Source: an uncultured Parvularculaceae bacterium (GTDB lineage: Bacteria > Pseudomonadota > Alphaproteobacteria > Caulobacterales > Parvularculaceae). Taken from it: DNA of 56,046 nucleotides. The notes beneath the pieces were generated by a model, which was not told where the DNA came from, did not search any database, and worked only from the letters and a program-made list of their open reading frames with translations. The translations under genes and the position numbers were made by a program. Shown one piece after another: positions 1 to 9,074 of the stretch (the stretch's first letter is position 1; every line of letters starts with the position of its first letter). The stretch lies in contig CALLPQ010000065.1 in NCBI GenBank assembly GCA_938015425.1, positions 1 to 56,046 on the forward strand, given 5' to 3'.

Positions 1-1
1 T

Positions 2-613
2 CTTGAGGAAAATAAAGAATCTATTGAGGCATTTGCCAAACGGGTTTGCATAGGGGATGAAAAAATCCAGCTTATTATTGCTGGCACTTATGCCCCGACC
101 CTCAGCGAAATCCGGCGGATTATTGAAGAAACAGATCAAAACATAAGTTTAAACGATTTTTATCACTCTTATGACCAGATTGATGAAGCGCAACCAAAGC
201 GCACGGCTTTGCCCCAAGGCGAAATTGTGGATTTGAGGCGCCACCAAAAAAGCGGCGCACCGCACCTTGATGAATATGAGTTGATTGATAGTGCTGTATT
301 GGCCGAAATCCTGAGTCTGGTTTTCTCACATATGCGTGAGGTTGATTTATCAATCGTTAAAAAACAGGATTTAACAATTGCGGCAGATGCGGTGTATAAT
401 ACCTATTCCGCCTTATCGAATATTACGACTCGTCAGGGTCAATCTCGGCTTGTTCAAGCTCTTGAGCCAATAATTGAAGGAATTCTCCTAGATTATTCGG
501 CATTGCTGGATCTATCCGATCGTTTGCCGGATTATCGTGATCAATTAGCCAATCAGGTTTCTGTGCAATATCTGCGTTATCATCGGGAAATGGACCGCCC
601 CCTAATGCCTTAA
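2..613 (+). CDS. Hypothetical protein, 5'-truncated by the window edge
   Basis: The reading frame is open from base 2 to a TAA at 611-613 (203 residues visible), so the true start lies upstream of the window; a TTG at 209 is internal and should not be taken as the start. The visible part is soluble and mostly helical, with many acidic and leucine residues and no membrane segment or signal peptide. I do not recognise a family and can see no catalytic motif. The last 190 bases overlap an antisense frame (423-788) that also reads like protein, so the 3' half deserves caution, but the forward frame is open for longer and continues from outside the window. Confidence 0.6.
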   Translation, partial: LEENKESIEAFAKRVCIGDEKIQLIIAGTYAPTLSEIRRIIEETDQNISLNDFYHSYDQIDEAQPKRTALPQGEIVDLRRHQKSGAPHLDEYELIDSAVLAEILSLVFSHMREVDLSIVKKQDLTIAADAVYNTYSALSNITTRQGQSRLVQALEPIIEGILLDYSALLDLSDRLPDYRDQLANQVSVQYLRYHREMDRPLMP

Positions 614-788
614 CTGTCTCATATTGATCCGGTAGAAGTGCAGTTACACCTAAATATTTGGATTTAGTAACAAAATTAATGGATTGTTGCGCCGCACACA
701 CCGCTTTTCTTTTTGCAAGCCGCCACATATGCTGCCCTAATTTAGCAGCATACAAATCTTCATCTGTGCCTTTTAAGTTACATGCCAT
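423..788 (-). CDS. Doubtful antisense ORF, 121 codons
   Basis: This minus-strand frame has ordinary-looking codon choice and a plausible soluble composition. Its first 58 codons lie in DNA that is non-coding on the plus strand, while the rest runs antisense to the preceding hypothetical gene. No ribosome binding site is evident before its ATG. It may be a chance frame or a small overlapping gene; I give it as unproven and assign no function. Confidence 0.22.
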   Translation of the reverse strand: MACNLKGTDEDLYAAKLGQHMWRLAKRKAVCAAQQSINFVTKSKYLGVTALLPDQYETVKALGGGPFPDDNADIAQKPDWLIDHDNPANDRIDPAMPNNLGEFLQLLAQELEQAEIDPDES

Positions 789-893
789 TGATTGGTTAAC
801 TTTATTTTAACATGACTTGCCTGATGTCCCATTTTGGGATAGTTTTATTATGTTACTAGATTTTAACACATAATAAATCGAAGAGGATAAGAT

Positions 894-1202
894 ATGTCAA
901 AACAAGACGTTCGCAAGGAACAGATCGCACTTTTACGATTTGAAAAGCAACTCGTAGAGATGGGCAAGACTTTAGCAACGAGCGAAGCAATTGCACGTTC
1001 AACAGATGCGAAGTTAGACACAGATAAATCATCTATGGCTTTCGAAGAAATGAAATCTGCTTTGTTAAATTTAGCGGAAATTACCGAAAAAGCACACGAT
1101 TCTTTAATGAATGAGGCGTCTAATAAGGGCGGTATTACCCTTAAGCAAATCAACAAACATGGCCCATGGACTCGGATCAAATCTCAATTCTCTATCTCCT
1201 AG
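894..1202 (+). CDS. Small coiled-coil hypothetical protein
   Basis: A 102-residue soluble protein, rich in Lys, Glu, Ala and Leu through residues 1-90, which suggests long helices or a coiled coil. The start is well supported by an AGAGGA-type ribosome binding site just upstream of the ATG. Its 3' end overlaps the next gene by 37 bases in another frame, which suggests that the two are translated together. No family recognised. It may work with the membrane protein encoded next, but only the overlap supports that. Confidence 0.6.
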   Translation: MSKQDVRKEQIALLRFEKQLVEMGKTLATSEAIARSTDAKLDTDKSSMAFEEMKSALLNLAEITEKAHDSLMNEASNKGGITLKQINKHGPWTRIKSQFSIS

Positions 1203-1726
1203 TCACCACAACCTATTATGTTGTGCTTTTTGGCGCGGCATATTTTCTATCAAGTAAATCACGATATTCAGTGATTAAGAAAGCCGGACGGATGATCGCA
1301 TTCGTCGGGCTTTTATTATATTTTGCCGGATTTCTTCTGCCTATCTTGACTTATAAACTATTTCTATTCGCGGCGGGAATGTTTATGGCGCGCTTTTATT
1401 GGCGCCTCTCCGATGGTGGTTGGTTTTCCGTTCCGCTTTATTTTCTCCAAATCAGCCTGTTATGGGCATTATATTATTTTATCACGGTTAACCCAGATCC
1501 AGGTATTTTTGCGGTTATATTCAACCGTTTTGCTGATTTGGCGCCGTTTTTTGTGATCGGGTGTTCGGTTTACCGAATCAGAGCCCTCAAGAAACGAGAA
1601 AATATGACACGCCGTGAAAGGGAATTGTTGAAGACTACTAAGTTAAACCCTCTGGCATTGGATGACGAAGCCATTGAGGAACCCCCAAACCCCCTTGATG
1701 AGGACGGGTTACCGCACTATTGGTAA
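1166..1726 (+). CDS. Hypothetical multi-spanning membrane protein
   Basis: A 186-residue protein with about four to five hydrophobic segments (roughly residues 8-28, 42-62, 64-80, 90-108, 118-135) and a charged C-terminal tail rich in Glu, Asp and Pro that is presumably cytoplasmic. The start lies inside the end of the preceding small gene, and no strong separate ribosome binding site is visible, so translational coupling is likely. I do not recognise the family. The tail is reminiscent of adaptor tails of small inner-membrane proteins, but that is impression only. Confidence 0.6.
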   Translation: MDSDQISILYLLVTTTYYVVLFGAAYFLSSKSRYSVIKKAGRMIAFVGLLLYFAGFLLPILTYKLFLFAAGMFMARFYWRLSDGGWFSVPLYFLQISLLWALYYFITVNPDPGIFAVIFNRFADLAPFFVIGCSVYRIRALKKRENMTRRERELLKTTKLNPLALDDEAIEEPPNPLDEDGLPHYW

Positions 1727-1821
1727 TTTTACTTTTGTCTTTGGTGGCTTTGCCCTATAGCACTATTAATAATTCAACCGATCGCGCTTCGGTGCGTGAC
1801 CTATAGCAAGGAGTGCTCTTG

Positions 1822-2877
1822 ATGACTCTCATGAATATAAACCCCAAGATGAAGCCTAATTTGAGAACTTTCCGTAATTCAGTCTTGGTAGCGGGATTTT
1901 CTGTTTTCCTTATGGCATGTGGCGGCGGTGAAAAGACCGATGCGCAAAAAGCCGAAGAGGCAATCAATGCAGCGCAAAAAGCTATCGAGGCTAAAAGCTC
2001 AGAAGTTCAGTCGGGTGCGGTTGCATCAGGCGCTACAAATTCGGAACAAGCGCAATTATCTTCAAAACTTGCAGCGGATAACTTGAAGCAATCGGAAGAC
2101 TATTTAAAAGAGAATGCAACCAAGGCCGAAGTTGTGGTTTTGCCGAGTGGCTTACAATATGAAATTGTTGCTGACGGCGCCGAGGGCGGTGAAACAGCCG
2201 CCTTGGGTGATTTGGTTGACGTACATTATACGGGCACTTTGATTGATGGAACCGTTTTTGATAGCTCGCGTTCACGCGGCGCGGCAGCGCGTTTTCCTTT
2301 GCAAGAAGGGTTGATTGCTGGATGGCTGGAAGGGGTTCCTTTGATGAAGGTTGGGGACCGGTTTATTTTTACGATACCGGCAAATCTGGCTTATGGTGAA
2401 GATGGCACACCCAACGGGCCCATTGGCCCTAATCAGGCGTTGATTTTTGATGTTGAATTGTTAGGGGCGACCAGTGCGTCCAAAAACCTTGTGAAAGCGA
2501 ATAAATTTTTGGCCGAAAATAGAAAAAAAGATGGTATACAGACGACCGAGAGTGGTTTGCAATATGAAGTGATTTCCAAAGGGTCCGGAGAAGGTGTTAG
2601 CCCGCAAGTCACATCGACTGTCAAAGTTGACTATCGCGGGACGCTGGTCAACGGAACCGAGTTTGATAGCTCTTATGCTAGAGGCACACCCGCAGAATTT
2701 GGCCTTTCGGGGGTTATTCCCGGATGGACTGAAGGTCTACAGCTTATGAGCGTGGGTGATAAATTCCGTTTCTTTATTCCGCCAGCCCTCGCCTATGGCG
2801 AGAGTGGAACACGCGGCGGCCCTATTGGTCCTAATGAAGCGTTGATCTTTGAGGTTGAACTTCTTGAAGTTAAATAA
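1822..2877 (+). CDS. Lipoprotein with two FKBP-type peptidyl-prolyl isomerase domains
   Basis: Predicted to catalyse cis-trans isomerisation of prolyl bonds in the periplasm. An N-terminal hydrophobic stretch ends in the lipobox LMAC, giving a lipidated Cys near residue 33, followed by an Ala/Glu-rich helical linker (about 35-90). Two FKBP domains follow (about 95-215 and 240-351), each with the hallmark series V-D/K-V-x-Y-x-G-T-L, F-D-S-S, I-x-G-W and L-A-Y-G-E, so both look capable of binding substrate. The frame also opens at a GTG at 1813, but AAGGAG at 1808-1813 is correctly spaced for the ATG at 1822. FkpA and Mip have one such domain; two in tandem on one lipoprotein is less usual. Confidence 0.9.
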   Translation: MTLMNINPKMKPNLRTFRNSVLVAGFSVFLMACGGGEKTDAQKAEEAINAAQKAIEAKSSEVQSGAVASGATNSEQAQLSSKLAADNLKQSEDYLKENATKAEVVVLPSGLQYEIVADGAEGGETAALGDLVDVHYTGTLIDGTVFDSSRSRGAAARFPLQEGLIAGWLEGVPLMKVGDRFIFTIPANLAYGEDGTPNGPIGPNQALIFDVELLGATSASKNLVKANKFLAENRKKDGIQTTESGLQYEVISKGSGEGVSPQVTSTVKVDYRGTLVNGTEFDSSYARGTPAEFGLSGVIPGWTEGLQLMSVGDKFRFFIPPALAYGESGTRGGPIGPNEALIFEVELLEVK

Positions 2878-2985
2878 AATTCAATTTTACGCATTCGTGC
2901 GAAATGGGTTTTTATTTTTGATACTAGCGCCGCACCATATAAATCGTAATTACAGTATGTGATTATTTACTCTCTGTTTTGAATT

Positions 2986-3025
2986 GGGTTAAATATTTGT
3001 TTTTATACGGATAAATATTTAACCC
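2986..3025. other. 13-bp perfect inverted repeat, possible hairpin
   Basis: The left arm 2986-2998 (GGGTTAAATATTT) is exactly complementary to 3013-3025, with a 14-base loop. It lies 108 bases past the FKBP lipoprotein stop and 140 before the next gene. It may act as a terminator, although its base pairs are mostly A-T and no long T run follows, or as a protein-binding palindrome. The remainder of 2878-3166 shows no gene. Confidence 0.4.
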
Positions 3026-3166
3026 TTTAATTTCTTAACCGATTTCTTAAATTGAATTTTACCCTAAATTTTTGCGATACCCCCTTTTGATGTTAAAGTC
3101 TCTTGATGGTAACGTCTGAAGGCAAAACTCGATCCTAATGCTCATAAAATAAATATAAGAGGAAAA

Positions 3167-4333
3167 ATGACAGACACAAAAAACAGACCCGCTTTTGCAA
3201 CCCGTGTGATACATGCTGGTCAACATCACGATCCGACCACAGGCGCCGTGATGACGCCGATTTATGCAACTTCCACTTATGCACAAGAAAGCCCGGGGGT
3301 TCATAAAGGGTTCGAATATTCCCGCACCCAAAACCCCACACGCTTTGCTTATGAGCGGTGTATTGCTGACCTTGAAAATGGTGTGCGCGGGTTTGCTTTT
3401 GCCTCTGGCACGGCGGCTATCGCGACATTGCTGGACAAATTTCCTGCATCAAGCCATGTGATCGCCATGGATGATGTGTATGGCGGGACATTTCGATTGT
3501 TTGAAAATGTTCGCCGCGCTTCAGCCAATCATGACTTTACTTTTGTGGATATGACGAAACCCGAATTGATTGAGGCCGCTATTAAGCCGGAAACAAAATT
3601 AATTTGGATTGAAACCCCCACTAATCCATTATTAAAAATTGTTGATATTGAAGCCGTTGCAGCGATTGCTAAAAAACATAATGTTTTGCTCGGGTGCGAT
3701 AACACATTCGCGTCTCCATGGTGTCAGCGCCCTCTTGATCTGGGGGCGGATATTGTTATGCATTCCGCCACGAAATATCTTAATGGTCATTCGGATATGG
3801 TTGGGGGAATATTGGTTGTTAAAGACGAGGCTTTGGGCGAAGAAATTGCGTTCTTGCAAAATTCGGTGGGGGCGGTTCAAGGCCCGTTCGACTCGTTTCT
3901 TGCTCTACGCGGATTAAAAACTTTGGCGCTGCGTATGGAACGCCATTGCGAAAGCGCCAGTGAGTTAGCGCAATGGTTGGAGCAACACCCTGCTGTGGAT
4001 CGTGTTGTCTATCCCGGATTGGCGTCCCATCAAGGGCATGAGGTGGCTAAACGGCAAATGCATGCCTTTGGCGGCATGGTGACGATTTTTCTGAAGGGTG
4101 GATTGGCCGCCGCAACAAAAATGTTGGAGCGCGTTGAATTGTTCACTTTAGCCGAAAGTCTTGGCGGTGTTGAAAGTTTGATTGAGCATCCCGGGATCAT
4201 GACCCATGCGTCAATTCCTGAAGCGCGCCGGGCCGAGCTTGGTGTTGACGACTCGCTCGTGCGTTTATCCGTTGGTGTTGAAGGGCTTGAGGATTTGCGT
4301 AAGGATATTAATCAATCCCTTAAAGGGTTATAA
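3167..4333 (+). CDS. Cystathionine gamma-synthase/gamma-lyase type PLP enzyme
   Basis: A member of the Cys/Met metabolism PLP enzyme family (MetB/MetC/MetZ/CGL). It should act on O-acyl-homoserine or cystathionine in sulfur amino acid metabolism in the cytoplasm. The 388-residue length is typical. Diagnostic motifs are the YSRTQNPT substrate/PLP segment (about 51-58), the FASGTAA loop (about 78-84), Asp178 in GCDNTF for the pyridine nitrogen, and the Schiff-base Lys203 in SATKYLNGHSD. A C-terminal SLGGVESL...RLSVGVE block is also family-typical. An AAGAGGA site precedes the ATG. Synthase and lyase cannot be told apart by eye; a gene on its own with no met neighbours does not help. No SAM riboswitch was seen upstream. 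Confidence 0.88.
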   Translation: MTDTKNRPAFATRVIHAGQHHDPTTGAVMTPIYATSTYAQESPGVHKGFEYSRTQNPTRFAYERCIADLENGVRGFAFASGTAAIATLLDKFPASSHVIAMDDVYGGTFRLFENVRRASANHDFTFVDMTKPELIEAAIKPETKLIWIETPTNPLLKIVDIEAVAAIAKKHNVLLGCDNTFASPWCQRPLDLGADIVMHSATKYLNGHSDMVGGILVVKDEALGEEIAFLQNSVGAVQGPFDSFLALRGLKTLALRMERHCESASELAQWLEQHPAVDRVVYPGLASHQGHEVAKRQMHAFGGMVTIFLKGGLAAATKMLERVELFTLAESLGGVESLIEHPGIMTHASIPEARRAELGVDDSLVRLSVGVEGLEDLRKDINQSLKGL

Positions 4334-4452
4334 GCGGGTTTTTTGTTGGGTATAATATCGCTATTTTAACTTTAAAGTCCCGATTCTATGCCAAGTCCCA
4401 ACTCTATAAGTCTATCATCTATAGTTCTAATTGTGTTTGTAAGGAAAGTTCA

Positions 4453-7092
4453 GTGGCAAGATTATTATATAGTGCAGCAGTTATATTGTGGTTCGTTTTT
4501 GCGTTAAGTCCTGGTTTTTCTGTACACGCTGAACCTATTGCCTATTTCAAGCAACCCAATGTTAAATATGATCAATCTATTACAACCCCTGATGCTTTTA
4601 TTGGTTATGGGTTAGGGGATAAGCCGGTTCGTCACGATATCCTTGTGGGCTATCTGCGATCATTGGCCCGTCAATCTGATAGAATAGAAGCGCAAACCAT
4701 TGGGTATTCTCATGAGGGGCGTCCGATTTTATCTTTCGTGATTTCCTCGCCGGAAAACCTAGCCAATATTGATACTATAAAAGAAAACCACAAACAGCGA
4801 TTAACCGCAGGCGGCGCTGGTGGCGAAGAGGGTCCGGCTGTGGTCTGGCTAAATTACGGGGTGCACGGCGCAGAATCAGCAGGCATGGATGCCTCTATCC
4901 CGACTTTATATCATTTGGCGGCGGCGCAGGGCAATGAAATAGACACAATGTTGCAAGAGACGGTGATCGTCATGATTGCCATTTTCAATCCTGATGGCCA
5001 TTCGCGCAGAGTAAACCATGTCTATACTTTTAACGGTGCCACACCAAACATAGACCCCGCACACGAATCTCATAATTTATGGGTTGAGGCACGGACAAAC
5101 CATTATTGGTTTGATTTAAACCGTGATTGGCTTTTATTAACCCAGCCGGAAAGTAACGCATGGATTAAGGTTTGGCACGATTGGAAACCTAACGTGTCCG
5201 CGGATTTCCATGAGATGGGCTCTGAGTCCACCTATTATTTCCACCCCGGGGAGCAAAAGCGTAAGAACCCGCTTATTCCCGACCGTGAACGTGAATTATT
5301 ATCTAAAATAGCTGAAGAACATATTGCCTGGCTTGATAAGGCTGGTGAGCTATACACCTCTGAAGAGGGGTTTGATAATTTTTATATCGGGAAAGGGTCT
5401 ACATATCCCTCCATTAACGGGTCTGTGGGTATTTTGTTTGAGGCGGCGGCGGCACGCGGCGGCGCTATCGATACGCAAAATGGTTTGCGCACATATGCAC
5501 AAAATATCCGTATACATTTCAATACGTCTTTGACGACAATTGCCGGAACCTATAAAAATAGAGCTTCCTTATTGTCATATCAAAAAGAGTTTTTTGATGG
5601 GGCTAAAAAAGCCGCTGCTAATGATGAACGTAAGGCTTATGTGTTTACGGCAAAGAATGATGCAGCGCGCGCTCATGCTTTTGTGCGTTTATTGCAATCC
5701 CATAAAATCGAAACCTATCGCTTGGCGCGTAATTTAACCCTTGATGATTATCTCTATGAGGCGGAGACAAGTTTTATTGTCCCGCTCAATCAGGCGCAAT
5801 ATACGATGATACGCGGCGTGTTTGATCAGGTCACAGAGTTTGAAGAAGCTATTTTTTATGACGTTTCCGGATGGACACTTCCTTTAGCATATGACCTTGA
5901 TTATACCGAATTAAAAACCAGTGGCTTTAACCAAGACCTATTGGGGGAGGCCGTGACTACTTTATCGATAGATCATGAAGCCCCTAAAAAAGCCTCTTAT
6001 GGATATATTTTTTCATGGTCTAATTATTACGCCCCACGCGCTTTAACACGCTTTTTTAAAGTCGGTGCGCGTCCACGCGTTTTAATGGACACGAAAACCT
6101 TAAATATTAAGGGCCGTGATATCCGGTTTGAGCGTGGATCTATTTTCGTTCCGGCCAATAGCCGTGAAGATAACGTTTCAACCATTGATGGTGATAAACT
6201 ACATCGCACCGCCATCGAAGCCAGCGCGTTAGATGGGCTGGAAGTTTTTGCCCTTGATAGCGGCAATGCTGCAGCCGGTGTGGGAGATTTGGGTAGCCGT
6301 GGCAGTGTGATGACATTGACCCAGCCAAAACCATTATTGCTATTTGATGATGGCGGCACGCGCTATGGGTCGGGTCAAATCTGGCATTTGCTGGATAAGA
6401 AAATGAATGTTGCGCTAACAATGCGTCGACGTTCCGAACTTACCCGACTACCCCTTGAAAATTATACGCATATTTTCTTGCCTGGTGGCGGTGGTTTAGG
6501 AGAGGCGGAAACCAATCAATTGCGAGACTGGGTCAATGCTGGCGGTATTCTGGTGGCCACAAAAGGCAGTGCCGTTTGGGCGCAAGGAAATGTTTTACCG
6601 CGCCGTAATCAAAATAAAAATGAGGGAGCCGGGACGAGAGCCAATAATGGCAAGTCTAATGGCACAACGAAAGCCGATGAGCAAACTAAAGAGCGTTATG
6701 ATTATGCGCAAAAATCCATTCTTGATGCGGAGCACTTAATTGGCGGCGCCCTTTTTGGCAGTGATATTGATGTTTCACATCCTCTTGGTTTTGGTTATGC
6801 TGATCGCAATATCGCAACCATGAAAGCGACAACGCAAACCCTTAATTTATCAACAGACCCTTATGCTAATGTGGCCCAATATCGTTCAGAGCCGTTATTG
6901 TCTGGTTATGCCTCACAAAAACGGCTGGATGAAATTGCCGATACTCCGATGCTTGTGGCTGAACGTTTAGGCCGTGGTGGATTGGTCTTGTTTGCTGATG
7001 ACCCCTCGTTTCGCGCGACGTTTCTAGGTACCGACAAATTGTTTTTAAATGCGCTGTTCTTTGGTGACTTATATGAACGGGCCCGCCAATAG
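4453..7092 (+). CDS. Large secreted M14-family zinc carboxypeptidase
   Basis: An 879-residue exported metallopeptidase. A signal peptide (residues 1-26, cut after SVHA) leads into an M14 domain. Zinc ligands are visible as His138 and Glu141 in GVHGAES and His253 in SADFHEMG; Glu330 in the GILFEA motif fits the catalytic glutamate. The second half (about 400-879) has alpha/beta character with a GATase-like stretch (LLLFDDGG near 630 and FLPGGGGLGE near 680), as in other long bacterial M14 proteins. The start is a GTG with AAGGAA six bases upstream. It stands alone, is followed by tandem hairpins, and probably degrades peptides or peptidoglycan fragments in the periplasm or outside the cell. 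Confidence 0.85.
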   Translation: MARLLYSAAVILWFVFALSPGFSVHAEPIAYFKQPNVKYDQSITTPDAFIGYGLGDKPVRHDILVGYLRSLARQSDRIEAQTIGYSHEGRPILSFVISSPENLANIDTIKENHKQRLTAGGAGGEEGPAVVWLNYGVHGAESAGMDASIPTLYHLAAAQGNEIDTMLQETVIVMIAIFNPDGHSRRVNHVYTFNGATPNIDPAHESHNLWVEARTNHYWFDLNRDWLLLTQPESNAWIKVWHDWKPNVSADFHEMGSESTYYFHPGEQKRKNPLIPDRERELLSKIAEEHIAWLDKAGELYTSEEGFDNFYIGKGSTYPSINGSVGILFEAAAARGGAIDTQNGLRTYAQNIRIHFNTSLTTIAGTYKNRASLLSYQKEFFDGAKKAAANDERKAYVFTAKNDAARAHAFVRLLQSHKIETYRLARNLTLDDYLYEAETSFIVPLNQAQYTMIRGVFDQVTEFEEAIFYDVSGWTLPLAYDLDYTELKTSGFNQDLLGEAVTTLSIDHEAPKKASYGYIFSWSNYYAPRALTRFFKVGARPRVLMDTKTLNIKGRDIRFERGSIFVPANSREDNVSTIDGDKLHRTAIEASALDGLEVFALDSGNAAAGVGDLGSRGSVMTLTQPKPLLLFDDGGTRYGSGQIWHLLDKKMNVALTMRRRSELTRLPLENYTHIFLPGGGGLGEAETNQLRDWVNAGGILVATKGSAVWAQGNVLPRRNQNKNEGAGTRANNGKSNGTTKADEQTKERYDYAQKSILDAEHLIGGALFGSDIDVSHPLGFGYADRNIATMKATTQTLNLSTDPYANVAQYRSEPLLSGYASQKRLDEIADTPMLVAERLGRGGLVLFADDPSFRATFLGTDKLFLNALFFGDLYERARQ

Positions 7093-7117
7093 GGTTTTGC
7101 GCACTAACGCAAAAATT

Positions 7118-7151
7118 TTATCAGTAAGAAGATGTTATCAGTAAGTAGATG
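7118..7151. repeat. 17-bp tandem duplication
   Basis: Two adjacent 17-base copies, 7118-7134 and 7135-7151, differ at one base. They lie between the M14 peptidase stop and the following hairpins. This is one of several short tandem duplications in the gaps of this window. Confidence 0.8.
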
Positions 7152-7154
7152 AAA

Positions 7155-7185
7155 GTAACGCCGCCTCACGAAGAGGCGGCGTTAC
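7155..7185. terminator. Perfect 13-bp hairpin downstream of the M14 peptidase
   Basis: GTAACGCCGCCTC at 7155-7167 pairs exactly with 7173-7185 around a five-base loop. It is GC-rich but has no T run, so it could be an RNA-stabilising stem acting with the next hairpin rather than a terminator by itself. Confidence 0.55.
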
Positions 7186-7192
7186 CCGGGAT

Positions 7193-7224
7193 ATCGTCGG
7201 CGGGGGAGGTGCCGACGATCTTTT
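7193..7224 (+). terminator. Rho-independent terminator of the M14 peptidase gene
   Basis: A nine-base GC-rich stem (7193-7201 with 7211-7219) and nine-base loop are followed by CTTTT. It follows the preceding hairpin after seven bases. Confidence 0.65.
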
Positions 7225-7580
7225 CAGTGGGTTATTTTATGCATTTTGCAATAAAGTTAACCCACAATTCTATCTGGAAACTGATATTGGTTTATACCCG
7301 TATCGCCGATAATATCAATCAATAAGAATGTTTTTTATGAAAAAAAATTCATGTTTTAAAATACAGAACTGAGTCGATGAAAAGTTAAACGCAAATTTCT
7401 GATGGATGTGGTACATATGCTTGAGATGATCGCCAAGAATGTTGTGCATTTTTAGGGGTGGTTTTTAACTTTGAATAAAATAGCAATTATCGGGGCTCGT
7501 GATATCGTTATATAAGTCGAACTTATAAGCTTCTTTTAGTATAAAGTTTATCTTTGAACATTTGAAATGGTGCACCTTTT
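7225..7580. other. Intergenic region without a recognisable gene
   Basis: About 350 AT-rich bases between the terminator and the alanine symporter gene. No ORF with a ribosome binding site, no RNA gene and no clear repeat was seen. The promoter of the symporter must lie here, but no convincing -35/-10 pair stands out. Confidence 0.5.
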
Positions 7581-9005
7581 ATGGCCAGTCTTGCAGAAAA
7601 AATAAATGACCTTGTCGCACCGGCGAGTTCGGTTGTGAATGATATTGTGTTCGTAAAGGTAAACGATCTAGGGTTGAACATCCCGTATGGGGATAGATTA
7701 CCCCTTGTGGTTGTGTGGCTTATTTTCGCTGCGGCTTTTTTTACAGTCTCTTTGCGCTTTATAAATATTCGTGGGTTTGGTCACGGGATTAAACTTTTGT
7801 TTCGCTCCCCCCCAACGAGCCAAAAAACAAAGGGGGAGATTTCAAATTTTCAAGCGTTAACGTCGGCTTTATCGGGAACGGTTGGCCTTGGTAATATTGC
7901 TTCAGTGCCGATTGCCATTACAATTGGCGGACCGGGGGCCATGTTTTGGATGATGTTGGCTGGCTTATTGGGGATGAGTTCCAAATTTGCTGAATGTGCT
8001 TTAGCGGTGAAATACCGAAAAGAAAATCCCGACGGCAGTGTGCGCGGCGGGCCCATGTATTATATAGAAGATGTGTTTGCTAGGCGCGGTTTAAAGCCTG
8101 TTGGTAAAGGGTTAGCAATATTTTTTGCGGTTATGACCATGGGGGCATCGGTTAGCATATTTCAGGTGAATCAGGCCCATGCGCAATTTGCCAGTGTTAC
8201 AGGACATGCGATCCCTCTTTTGTTTGGCGCGATTATGGCCATTGGTGTTGCGATTGTCATATTGGGGGGGATTAAAGTTATTGGCCGGGTAACGTCGGTT
8301 TTGGTACCGGTAATGGGCGGGCTTTATTTGGGGGCGGGGCTCATTATTATTTTGGCCAATTTACCAGCTCTACCCGGCGCGATTGCATTGGTTTTTAAAA
8401 GCGCATTTGCGTTGGATGCGGCGGGCGGGGGGCTAATTGGGGCGTTGATTATCGGCATACAAAGGGCCACTTATTCTAGTGAGGCGGGTGTCGGTTCCGC
8501 GGCTATCGCCCATGCGGCGGTGCGCACAGATAATCCGCTTACAGAAGGATATGTAGCATTATTGGAGCCCTTTATTGACACAGTCATTGTTTGCGGGGTG
8601 ACAGCTTTGGTGATTATTATTACCGGTGCTTATGAACCGTTTGTGGGGGTTGAAGATTTCAAAGGAATTGTCATTACCTCTGAGGCCTTTGCCAGTATGT
8701 TCTCCTGGTTTCCCCTATTATTACTTGTTTCTGTTATCTTGTTTGCGTTTTCAACATTGGTGACATGGTCTTATTATGGGGCGCAGGCCGCAGCTTACTT
8801 ATTTGGGGCAACGCGGCGGGTTGATGTTATCTTCAAACTTTTATTATGTTTAGCGCTATCCACAGGGGCCGCCGTACAGCTTTCAGCGATTGTTGATTTT
8901 ATTGATGCGATGCTGTTTGGTATGTGTATCCCTAATATTATTGCGCTTTATATGCTATTGCCCGAGTTAAAGCGGGATGTGAAAACCTATGAAGCTAATT
9001 TATGA
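7581..9005 (+). CDS. Sodium:alanine symporter family protein (AGCS)
   Basis: A 474-residue inner-membrane symporter that should take up alanine, glycine or a similar small amino acid with sodium. About ten to eleven hydrophobic segments are visible. Family signatures are the ALSGTVGLGNIA motif near residues 94-106, the GGPGAMFWMM...GLLGMSSKFAE block (about 114-137) and GGPMYYIED (about 155-163). Length and motifs match AgcS/DagA/AlsT proteins; the substrate cannot be settled from sequence. The gene sits alone downstream of a strong terminator and 70 bases before gluQ, so the two could share a transcript. Confidence 0.92.
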   Translation: MASLAEKINDLVAPASSVVNDIVFVKVNDLGLNIPYGDRLPLVVVWLIFAAAFFTVSLRFINIRGFGHGIKLLFRSPPTSQKTKGEISNFQALTSALSGTVGLGNIASVPIAITIGGPGAMFWMMLAGLLGMSSKFAECALAVKYRKENPDGSVRGGPMYYIEDVFARRGLKPVGKGLAIFFAVMTMGASVSIFQVNQAHAQFASVTGHAIPLLFGAIMAIGVAIVILGGIKVIGRVTSVLVPVMGGLYLGAGLIIILANLPALPGAIALVFKSAFALDAAGGGLIGALIIGIQRATYSSEAGVGSAAIAHAAVRTDNPLTEGYVALLEPFIDTVIVCGVTALVIIITGAYEPFVGVEDFKGIVITSEAFASMFSWFPLLLLVSVILFAFSTLVTWSYYGAQAAAYLFGATRRVDVIFKLLLCLALSTGAAVQLSAIVDFIDAMLFGMCIPNIIALYMLLPELKRDVKTYEANL

Positions 9006-9074
9006 TCTTGAATGTTTAAAGTGGATTGGGTGAAATTGAACCATAGGCTTGTTGGTTGGAAACCGGTTTAAAAA

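Noticed and set aside
2888-2915. CGCA-TTCG-TGCG followed by T-rich DNA after the FKBP lipoprotein gene, possible terminator
   Set aside because: Only four base pairs before a mismatch; too weak to list as a terminator, though read-through control is possible.
3060-3166. Possible SAM or S-box riboswitch before the cystathionine-type gene
   Set aside because: No stem arrangement or conserved core of a known SAM riboswitch was visible.
3295-3335. GGTTCGAAT-like T-loop segment, possible tRNA
   Set aside because: No acceptor stem or anticodon arm fits and it lies within the coding sequence of the PLP enzyme.
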